A stretch of DNA of 64,000 bases from assembly GCF_014117325.1 (NCBI RefSeq), contig NZ_CP059732.1, forward strand, positions 1,116,001 to 1,180,000, given 5' to 3'. The notes beneath the pieces are model-generated. The model was not told the origin of the DNA. It did no database searches and was given only the letters and a program-made list of their open reading frames with translations. This DNA comes from Spirosoma foliorum. Lineage in GTDB: Bacteria; Bacteroidota; Bacteroidia; Cytophagales; Spirosomataceae. The position numbers and the translations under genes were made by a program. Of the stretch, positions 25,209 through 31,857 are shown piece after piece; positions within the stretch are counted from its first letter, which is position 1, and every line of letters begins with the position of its first letter.

Positions 25209-26828
25209 TCAGGCGAATGAATTCTGACCAAATGGTTTCAGAATCGCGGTTGTTAATAACCCAAAACTTGCCAGGGCAGCAATCGTTCTGATATTATTGA
25301 CAAATTGCCATCGATTCCGAATCTCTTCCCAGTTGGCCGGGGCGGTTGATGGAGTCCAGCTAATAATCTGATTGTTGATCGGCACTTCAATGGCCACAGT
25401 AAGCACCAGCGTAATAACAAGAAGGGCGATTGACGCTAGCACAAAATAAAACTCTTTCGATTTTTTAGGTGCCATAAAATAGGCCGTCGCCGACAGCAAG
25501 GCAAGACAGGTTCCAGAGATAAATCGCATCGGCAGGGCGAGGTTTTGAACGCCCACGTTGGCAATATGAATCAACTCGTCTAGCGAAAATAGGTTGTACG
25601 AGCGGCTATACGATAACCAAACGCCCCAGAAAACGCCGATCGTAAGGAACATAACGAGGAGAGTGGCAAACTGCACGACCTTTGCTATTTTTAACTTCAT
25701 TCGTTCTTTAAATCGCTTGCCCGAATGGTCGGTCTGGTTGTGTATTCGATCATCGGCCGCAAGCGTTTCTTTCTGAACCGACGAAGCATAAGCCACCATT
25801 TTTTGTTCGTAATCATCGAGCGCTGACTGAATGCTTGAGAATTTTCCATTAGTTAGGTTGTTCGTCAATAATAGCGCGTCTTTCAGTCCCATGTTGACCC
25901 CCAATCCACCAAATGGCGGCATTAAATGGGCTGCATCGCCAATAACCGTAATGCCCGTGTGTGGTGTTTGAATGGCATTGGCGTGGAAAACCCGTAATGG
26001 AAACCCATTGTAGGTATCACAACACGCAAACAGCTCGCTATAGATGGGATTCCAGTCGTTGAATAGCTTACACAAAAACTGCCTGATCGCCGATGGGTCT
26101 GTAAAGTCGAGGTGCGTGTCCTTAATCCACTGCTCCGATTGCCGGAAGGATACATAGAAACACAAGCTGCCATCCCCTCTATGCTGCATAAAAAATGATT
26201 TTTTATCTTCTACATCGGCCAGATTATTCTGCTTAAGCAATGCATAGATAGCGGGGCAATCGGCTTCCAAGTTTTGTATTTCTCCCTGAATAACATAGGT
26301 TCCTGTCTCTTCGGGAAGAGTGCTTGTAATTGCCTTCCGCGCCTTCGACATGCCGCCATCGGCTACAATGACTAAATCGGCCTCTGCTTGCGTATTGTCC
26401 TGAAAGTGCAACGAAAAAACATCGCCTTTTTTCGTTATTGAAACAACATGCTTATCCCAGACTACGGTTGTTTCAGGAATACTGTCCAATAGCATTTTTC
26501 GAAGAACAGGCCGGTCAATTTCAGGCTTGCTCTTGTCGGGCTTCATGGTCATCATTACATCGCCGTGCTTATTGCTGATAAGCATGCCGGTTGGGCGGGA
26601 ATTCTTGTAAAATTCATCCAGCAAACCTGCCTGTTTCAATGCTTTTTGTCCGGTTTCTTTATGAAGGTCTAAAGTGCCACCCGAAATTCGGGCAGAGGCA
26701 TCTTTATCGCGTTCGTAGACGGTTACAGGTACACCTTTCAGATGCAAAAGTCTTGCGGCTGTAAGTCCGACGGGGCCACCACCGATGATGGCGATTCGTT
26801 TTTTGTATACTAAGTTAGTAGCTATCAT
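25209..26828 (-). CDS. TetX-like FAD monooxygenase fused to DUF1772 membrane domain
   Basis: 539 residues. Residues 1-385 closely resemble TetX-type class A flavin monooxygenases: IAIIGGGPVGLTAARLL (Rossmann GxGxxG), ARISGGTLDLHKETGQ, LVIVADGGMSK, and GDAAHLMPPFGGLGVNMGL (second FAD motif). From about 395 a four-helix membrane region follows, with EVPINNQIISW and the NWEEIRNRWQFVNNIRT signature of DUF1772 (anthrone-oxygenase-like). TetX proteins are about 380 residues and soluble, so the C-terminal addition is unusual. It is divergent from an AraC regulator. Tetracycline inactivation cannot be assumed from similarity. Confidence 0.87.
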   Translation of the reverse strand: MIATNLVYKKRIAIIGGGPVGLTAARLLHLKGVPVTVYERDKDASARISGGTLDLHKETGQKALKQAGLLDEFYKNSRPTGMLISNKHGDVMMTMKPDKSKPEIDRPVLRKMLLDSIPETTVVWDKHVVSITKKGDVFSLHFQDNTQAEADLVIVADGGMSKARKAITSTLPEETGTYVIQGEIQNLEADCPAIYALLKQNNLADVEDKKSFFMQHRGDGSLCFYVSFRQSEQWIKDTHLDFTDPSAIRQFLCKLFNDWNPIYSELFACCDTYNGFPLRVFHANAIQTPHTGITVIGDAAHLMPPFGGLGVNMGLKDALLLTNNLTNGKFSSIQSALDDYEQKMVAYASSVQKETLAADDRIHNQTDHSGKRFKERMKLKIAKVVQFATLLVMFLTIGVFWGVWLSYSRSYNLFSLDELIHIANVGVQNLALPMRFISGTCLALLSATAYFMAPKKSKEFYFVLASIALLVITLVLTVAIEVPINNQIISWTPSTAPANWEEIRNRWQFVNNIRTIAALASFGLLTTAILKPFGQNSFA

Positions 26829-26923
26829 AATTTGTTAAATCAATAGGTATAGTGCAAAGGTCAGTGCCGATACTAAGATAAAATAGCTACTTTTAGCTAA
26901 TTAATAGTCCAAAATCGTACAGA
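26829..26923. promoter_or_regulatory. Divergent promoter region, monooxygenase / AraC
   Basis: 95 bp between divergent starts. TACTTTTA (26888-26895, plus) is a near match to TAnnTTTG and is flanked by TAGCTA..TAGCTA, a possible operator. On the minus strand GACCTTTG upstream of the monooxygenase is another near match. Confidence 0.3.
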
Positions 26924-27910
26924 ATGCTCTTCGAGTTTAATTCATCGGAAGGACTTGGCCTCATGGAGATGATTGCCCAATTATCAGGGCGTACCATTGA
27001 AAATGACGTACTTCAATTACCCGATACCATTGGGAAGGGCTATATCAGGCGAATTAAACTTGGGCCGTTGATGAGCATACTGATTCATCAATATGAACTG
27101 GCCGTAGAGGTAAGCGGTAAACGATTGGCGACCAAGTCGCGGAGCGATGTAATTACCTTTAGTTTCCGAAATGTAGTTAACCCGCAGCGAGGTGCAGATA
27201 ACCGGGGGCAGTCAGTACAATTGTTTCCGTCGGTGCAGGTGAGTTCGGCAGATATGGATTTGGACCTATCGTTTCCGATCCACGCAAAAATCAATACGAT
27301 TATCGTTAGCGTTCATGTTTCTTTGCTGAAAGAATTGATAAACCGAGATGACGAAAGTGTAGCTTTGAAAAACATTATTTCGGGTACGCAGCCGTATTTA
27401 TACGAAGAAATTGTTTCGGCAGAAATGCAGGAAATTGCTAACAAGATAATATCGGCATCGGCACCTGCTGAACTGCAGAATTTTTATTGCAGAGTACAAG
27501 CCGAAGAGTTAATTTACTTATTCTTTGCTGAATTAATAAAGCGGGACAATACAAGCAATTATCCGATAAACGCTGCCGATATTAGACGGATTTATAGTAT
27601 TCGGGATAACGTAATTTCGGACTTGTCGAAACCACCTAATTTGCCAGAGCTTGCGTACATTTCTGGTATGAGTGAGAGTAAATTAAACCGACTATTTAAG
27701 CAGATTTTTGGCAATACTATTTATAATTACCATCAGCGTCTGAGAATTAACGAAGCTGCTTACTTACTGAAAAATAAAGGTCTGTCGGTATCAGAAGCTG
27801 GCTATCAAATGGGTTTTGCCAACTTAAGCCATTTTACACGAATCTTTGAACGGTACATAGGCATGAAACCTAAGCGGTATTCGAGTATTAATTTACTGAT
27901 AATGTTATAG
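26924..27910 (+). CDS. AraC-family transcriptional regulator
   Basis: 328 residues. The C-terminal double HTH is clear: LAYISGMSESKLNRLFKQIFGNTIYNYHQRLRINEAAYLL and LSVSEAGYQMGFANLSHFTRIFERYIGMKPKRY. The N-terminal 200 residues form a poorly conserved ligand or dimer domain. It is divergent from the TetX-DUF1772 fusion and probably controls it in response to a small molecule (inference). Confidence 0.9.
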   Translation: MLFEFNSSEGLGLMEMIAQLSGRTIENDVLQLPDTIGKGYIRRIKLGPLMSILIHQYELAVEVSGKRLATKSRSDVITFSFRNVVNPQRGADNRGQSVQLFPSVQVSSADMDLDLSFPIHAKINTIIVSVHVSLLKELINRDDESVALKNIISGTQPYLYEEIVSAEMQEIANKIISASAPAELQNFYCRVQAEELIYLFFAELIKRDNTSNYPINAADIRRIYSIRDNVISDLSKPPNLPELAYISGMSESKLNRLFKQIFGNTIYNYHQRLRINEAAYLLKNKGLSVSEAGYQMGFANLSHFTRIFERYIGMKPKRYSSINLLIML

Positions 27911-27928
27911 TTGTATTTAAGTTATTTG

Positions 27929-28014
27929 TTTTTTGTCATTCCGACGCCAGGAGGAATCTCAAGATTCTCGTTTAGGGAGTTTGAGATTCCTCCTGGCGTC
28001 GGAATGACAAAAAA
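27929..28014. repeat. Intergenic palindrome, perfect 34-bp arms (family A)
   Basis: Arms 27929-27962 and 27981-28014. Inner dyad ATTCC..GGAAT around GACGCCAGGA. It lies between convergent genes. Confidence 0.9.
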
Positions 28015-28029
28015 GACATTACTGTTGTC

Positions 28030-28398
28030 TTACTGTCCAAACTTACTTACTGCTTCTTCTATCGAGCTAACAAAATTTATTCGTCCCATTTTATTACTCT
28101 CAAAAATGAAATCATTTAGGCTTTTGCTGGCATAAGTAGTAAAATCGCCAACGATAGCGAGCTTGATTCTGAAATTTGAAAACGTTTGAAGTATTTCTCC
28201 TGCAACTTTCGTTTTTAGATCGAAAAAATCTGGCGCAATACTTTTGTTGTGAATAATCACATTGTCGAAGCCCTGATAATATAAGTTAGCAGCTAAATCT
28301 TTACCGTCGTCAATGTTTTTAATAAGAATATCCCTTGAAATAACCTCGGCAATTTTCAGGTCGTTTTGCTGGTGAGTTATAATTTGTAATTCCTCCAT
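28030..28398 (-). CDS. DUF4180 domain protein
   Basis: 122 residues. DUF4180 features are visible: DGKDLAANLYYQGFDNVIIHN, FFDLKTKVAGEILQTFSNFRIKLAIVGDF, SKSLNDFIFESNK, and FVSSIEEAVSKF. The family is small and cytosolic with no assigned function. It is followed upstream by a membrane-protein gene on the same strand (14-bp gap). Confidence 0.85.
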   Translation of the reverse strand: MEELQIITHQQNDLKIAEVISRDILIKNIDDGKDLAANLYYQGFDNVIIHNKSIAPDFFDLKTKVAGEILQTFSNFRIKLAIVGDFTTYASKSLNDFIFESNKMGRINFVSSIEEAVSKFGQ

Positions 28399-28412
28399 TT
28401 GCTTAGGTCAGC

Positions 28413-28937
28413 TTATTGTTGAATACGTTTCTTTCGTAGGCTGTAAAAGATACCAGCCAGTAGCCCCATCAGTCCACCTAAATAGCTAAAGTCGTGCATT
28501 ATACCAACGAGAATAAAGCTCTTTCGGTCGGTCAGATTATCGGGAAACCACCAGTCTACGGCTATATCAGTTGCATATAATGTACCGTAAATGAATCCGG
28601 TAAGGCTGGTTAGGAAAGCAACAAAAATAGTTGCGAATAGGGCGTTAATGGTTATTCGGAACATCTGCTGGGCATCTTTATGAATGAAGCCGACAAGCCC
28701 CATAATAAGACCGACTAGCAAGCCCATCCACCAGGTTGCCAGGAAACCAACTATAGCAACGTCTATACGCAGATTTCGGAAAAGGACTTTGTCGTCCGAA
28801 TCCATAAGACCAAATTGGTAAAACTTGAACTTGGTATAATACTCTGGTGAGATCGTGTAGGTAAGTTGATCGTGTACGATGCCATAAATCCCTGCCATGA
28901 GCGAGGCAAGTAGGGTGATGCGTAGTAGCGTCAACAC
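28413..28937 (-). CDS. Four-helix membrane protein, uncharacterised
   Basis: 174 residues with four predicted membrane segments: LLRITLLASLMAGIYGIVHD, VGFLATWWMGLLVGLIMGLVGFI, ITINALFATIFVAFLTSLTGFIYG, and FSYLGGLMGLLAGIFYSL, ending in a basic KKRIQQ tail. I do not recognise a functional family. Probably co-transcribed with the DUF4180 gene. Confidence 0.75.
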   Translation of the reverse strand: MLTLLRITLLASLMAGIYGIVHDQLTYTISPEYYTKFKFYQFGLMDSDDKVLFRNLRIDVAIVGFLATWWMGLLVGLIMGLVGFIHKDAQQMFRITINALFATIFVAFLTSLTGFIYGTLYATDIAVDWWFPDNLTDRKSFILVGIMHDFSYLGGLMGLLAGIFYSLRKKRIQQ

Positions 28938-29095
28938 TTTTTTTTTCGGCTGCTAACTACGGGTATCATGAGGTTACTGATAATGCTCTGCCGCCAGATG
29001 TTTTAATGGCTTCGGCAAGAATACATAATGTTTGTTGATTTTTGCACTAACTACTTATTAGTGATTTGATAATCAATAAAATAACTTGGCCAGAC

Positions 29096-29148
29096 AGAAC
29101 GGCCAGATTCATATCATCATCAAGCGATGACATGAATCTGGCCGTTCT
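29096..29148. terminator. Hairpin after the SRPBCC gene (23-bp arms)
   Basis: Arms 29096-29118 and 29126-29148 pair at 22 of 23 positions, 7-nt loop. Located 18 bp past the stop of the minus-strand SRPBCC gene. The upstream part of the gap 28938-29095 shows no gene. Confidence 0.6.
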
Positions 29149-29165
29149 AGTGCGTATCCGTTTTG

Positions 29166-29669
29166 CTATTTCTTCAAGGAAGGAAGCAGTTCGTCCAGGC
29201 CTTCCATAGCCATCGACAGCCCTTCTTTAAAGCCCATCTGTAGAGTGGCTTCCAGTTGGGCTAGGTCATCATAAGAAATGTTGATTTCAACAAGGGTTAC
29301 TTCGCCTTTATCGGCAAAGGTTACGTCCCAGGCCGACCGTGGCCAATCTGTTTTCAGCGTACCATCTGGCTCGACAAAGGCGTCGAGACCTTTGAAGTTT
29401 TGTTGCGGTTGAATGTGCTGATAATCAATCCAGGACCAATGTTCCTCACCTTCTGGGCCTACCATCGCATAATGCCAATGACCGCCTTCTCGGAAGTCCA
29501 TTGTTTTGGTTCTTGCTTTCCAGGGTTTAGGTGCCCACCATTGGTCCAGAATTTCGCTTTTGGTGTACGCGTCCCAAACTAATGGGAGTTCGGCGGCAAA
29601 TTCACGTTTTACCGTGATGGTATTGTTGGCCTTATCTACGGAAAAATCAAATGCTAAGTTGGAGTTCAT
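29166..29669 (-). CDS. SRPBCC / AHSA1-domain protein
   Basis: 167 residues. Typical AHSA1/START-like features: ITVKREFAAELPLVWDAYTKSEILDQWWAPKPW, DFREGGHWHYAMVGPEGEEHW, and TFADKGEVTLVEINISYDD. It forms a hydrophobic ligand cavity; function unknown. Its start overlaps the ArsR stop by 4 bp, the usual ArsR-SRPBCC operon in Bacteroidota. Confidence 0.88.
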   Translation of the reverse strand: MNSNLAFDFSVDKANNTITVKREFAAELPLVWDAYTKSEILDQWWAPKPWKARTKTMDFREGGHWHYAMVGPEGEEHWSWIDYQHIQPQQNFKGLDAFVEPDGTLKTDWPRSAWDVTFADKGEVTLVEINISYDDLAQLEATLQMGFKEGLSMAMEGLDELLPSLKK

Positions 29670-29986
29670 TTTCTGTCGTTTTTAAGTGTTGCTAATACAT
29701 TGTCAAGTTCATTGAAGCGGCTTTCCCAGAGCTTTCTAAACTGGTCAAGCCACTGATCGATTTCTTTCATTTTGGTTAGTTCCAGCCGGTAATAGATCTC
29801 TCGGCCCTGATGGTCCTGCCTTACCAATTCGCACTCAACCAATATGTGGAGATGCTTGGATATCGCCTGTCGAGTTGTGTCAAAATGTTCGGCAATGGCA
29901 TTGGGAGTCATAGCCTGAGAGGCAATCAGTAAAATAATGGCCCGCCTTGTTGGATCGGCAATGGCTTGAAAAATATCCCGTCTCAT
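29666..29986 (-). CDS. ArsR-family winged-helix repressor
   Basis: 106 residues. The wHTH is FQAIADPTRRAIILLIASQAMTPNAIAEHFDTTRQAISKHLHILVECELV, followed by the wing DHQGREIYYRLE. No metal-binding cysteine pair (CxC) is present, so it is the non-metal ArsR type found with AHSA1 genes. Two operator-like dyads flank its -7 box. Confidence 0.9.
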   Translation of the reverse strand: MRRDIFQAIADPTRRAIILLIASQAMTPNAIAEHFDTTRQAISKHLHILVECELVRQDHQGREIYYRLELTKMKEIDQWLDQFRKLWESRFNELDNVLATLKNDRK

Positions 29987-30005
29987 TGATCCCCTGATTT
30001 AATTG

Positions 30006-30048
30006 TGCAACTAACTGGTTGCAAATATACGCGCAACTAATTGGTTGT
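30006..30048 (-). promoter_or_regulatory. ArsR promoter with two operator dyads
   Basis: TATATTTG on the minus strand (30022-30029) matches TAnnTTTG. It lies between two near-identical dyads, GCAACTAACTGGTTGC (30007-30022) and GCAACTAATTGGTTGT (30033-30048), 26 bp apart. The first overlaps the -7 box. This fits autorepression by the ArsR protein. The remaining 30049-30258 shows only a small CCTCAAATTGAGG dyad (30181-30193). Confidence 0.7.
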
Positions 30049-30258
30049 ACAAGTGCTTTTGCTATTTTTTATCAGAATCAATAAATAGTACTTGTCCAAT
30101 TTAGACTATAGAGACTCTCGGATTCGCCCGCGCGGTTGATTCTACTTGATGGTTTAGGTGTTGATTATCAGTATAGTTTTCCTCAAATTGAGGCTAGCAG
30201 CACCCGTTGCCCATGATGCAGATAAATGCGAAGCGTCGACAGTTTGAGCAGGACAAAA

Positions 30259-31587
30259 TCAGTGTTTTGCGTGCTCTTTTTTGGATCGAATCGTTCTCAG
30301 ATTGGCCAGATTTTGACCTGTATGGCGACTATAGACAAGGTGTTTGGGTTGCCCTATAACTTGTGAGCCATAGATACCCCGATGTCCAGAGAAGAAATAG
30401 GCCATCACACAGGCAATGGCAACATATGGCCCACAATCTGCTCCAAACAGTTCTATCGCCATCAGAATACAGGCCAAAGGGGTGTTAGCCGCACCCGCAA
30501 ACACCGCAACAAAACCCATCCCGGCTAGTAGCCCAGTAGGCAATGGAATGAAAAAGGAAAGTGCATTGCCTAGTGTAGCGCCAATAAAAAACAGCGGTGT
30601 GACTTCTCCGCCTTTAAAAGCTGCCCCAAGCGTTAAAGCGGTGAACAGGATTTTTAAGGCAAAGTCATACGGTGGTAACGGCGTTGTAAACGAAGCCACT
30701 ATAGTCGGAATACCCAGGCCGATGTACTTGGTTGTCCCCAGCGCAAAAACTGCCAGCGCTACCAGTGCTCCGCCAATTACCGGACGAAGGGGTGGGTAAG
30801 CCACCCGCTTTTTAAAAAAGCTGCTGATGGAGTGAGTGAGTGTACTAAATATGACGGAGCAACCGCCGAAAAGAGCCCCTGCCAGCATGGCCCACAACAC
30901 ATGGGCAACCGTGAGCTGAGGCACAACGGGAATGTGATAGTGAGTGTGCCCAACACCCCAGGCACGAGTAGTCATGTCTGCGAAAAAAGAAGCTGCAAAG
31001 GCCGGAAACAGCCCGTCGTATTGGACTCGACCAAGTAAAAATACTTCCAGCCCAAAGATGGCCCCGGCCAAAGGTGTTCCAAATACTGAACCGAATCCGG
31101 CTGCAATACCCGCAATCAGCAACAAGCGCCGATCTCGTGGACGCAGTTGGAAGAGTCTGGTGAACTGATCGGAGATAGACCCACCGATTTGCAGAGCCGT
31201 ACCTTCGCGACCTGCCGATCCGCCGAACAAGTGAGTAGCAATCGTACCGATCAATATGAAAGGTGCCATTTTTAGCGGAATGATCTTTGATGGCCGGTGA
31301 ATGTTAGCCAGCAGTAAATTATTCCCCGCTTCTATATCCTGGCCTGCGTAGTGATACAAAGCACCGACTAGAAACCCGGCCGCGGGCAACAGGGTAATGA
31401 CCCATCGATGCGATTCTCGCCAGGCAGTTGCCCAATCGAGCGAAACCAGAAACAAAGCTGATGCGGAACCAACTAACAGCCCGATAAAGGACGACAGTAG
31501 TAGCCATTTGACCAGAAAAAATAAAATGGGTTGCTTCCAGAAGAGTAGAGCAAGCGGACGTGGGATACGAAAACGAGATGATGACAT
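30259..31587 (-). CDS. CLC-family channel/antiporter, CLC-F (fluoride) type
   Basis: 442 residues from ATG 31587 (MSSSRFRIPRPLALLFWKQP), which places the riboswitch in its leader. Ten or more membrane segments. The usual CLC GSGIP is replaced by EAGNNLLL, GREGTALQIGG keeps the gating Glu, and KGGEVTPLFFIGATLG replaces GGIFxP. These departures fit the fluoride-exporting CLC-F clade. Fluoride/proton antiport at the inner membrane is the expected role. The preceding fluoride riboswitch supports this strongly. Confidence 0.9.
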   Translation of the reverse strand: MSSSRFRIPRPLALLFWKQPILFFLVKWLLLSSFIGLLVGSASALFLVSLDWATAWRESHRWVITLLPAAGFLVGALYHYAGQDIEAGNNLLLANIHRPSKIIPLKMAPFILIGTIATHLFGGSAGREGTALQIGGSISDQFTRLFQLRPRDRRLLLIAGIAAGFGSVFGTPLAGAIFGLEVFLLGRVQYDGLFPAFAASFFADMTTRAWGVGHTHYHIPVVPQLTVAHVLWAMLAGALFGGCSVIFSTLTHSISSFFKKRVAYPPLRPVIGGALVALAVFALGTTKYIGLGIPTIVASFTTPLPPYDFALKILFTALTLGAAFKGGEVTPLFFIGATLGNALSFFIPLPTGLLAGMGFVAVFAGAANTPLACILMAIELFGADCGPYVAIACVMAYFFSGHRGIYGSQVIGQPKHLVYSRHTGQNLANLRTIRSKKEHAKH

Positions 31588-31596
31588 ATAGCAGTA

Positions 31597-31685
31597 CCTA
31601 TTAGAACGCTGAACCAACGTTTTGATCTAATAGGCGCCATCATCCCCACAAGAGGGCGGTTGGGTCAGGAAGACACCATTTCCTG
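31597..31685 (-). promoter_or_regulatory. Fluoride (crcB) riboswitch
   Basis: Read on the minus strand. P2: CAGGAA (31680-31685) with TTCCTG (31666-31671). P1: GGTGTC (31672-31677) with GGCGCC (31633-31638). The conserved AACCGCC is at 31655-31661, and P3 GGGC (31654-31657 on the plus strand) pairs with CCCC (31644-31647). GATGATGGCGCCTA closes it. This matches the crcB motif, ATGGTGTC...AACCGCC...GATGxxGCCT. The tail CCTATTAGA (31626-31634) can pair with TCTAATAGG (31597-31605), ten bases before the ATG. This alternative hairpin would break the aptamer end, so a translational or transcriptional switch is likely. Confidence 0.88.
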
Positions 31686-31695
31686 TAACTCTACA

Positions 31696-31703
31696 CAAAG
31701 ATA
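31696..31703 (-). promoter_or_regulatory. -7 box for the riboswitch-controlled CLC gene
   Basis: TATCTTTG on the minus strand, a full match to TAnnTTTG. It would start transcription a few bases before the aptamer, leaving about 100 nt of leader. Confidence 0.6.
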
Positions 31704-31747
31704 AACGCTTGCCAGTAACCTCGCAAATAGATCGTATTGAAAAGTAA

Positions 31748-31792
31748 ACCGCGCTTACCTCACAATCAAAGAGCGTGTGAGGCAAGCGCGGT
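31748..31792 (-). terminator. Terminator of the downstream M14 gene
   Basis: Arms 31748-31764 and 31776-31792 pair at 16 of 17 positions (ACCGCGCTT core). On the minus strand TTTACTTTTC follows. The leading sequence ACTTCCTCAATAACTAAAAA is shared with the paralog terminator at 34832-34882. Confidence 0.7.
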
Positions 31793-31857
31793 AGCTCGTT
31801 TTTAGTTATTGAGGAAGTGAAGTTTTCGTTTGTACCGCGCTATTCACCAACGGGTTG

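Noticed and set aside
25209..26828. A tetracycline resistance gene
   Set aside because: Similarity to TetX is clear at motif level, but the fusion and chromosomal context do not show drug resistance; substrate left open.
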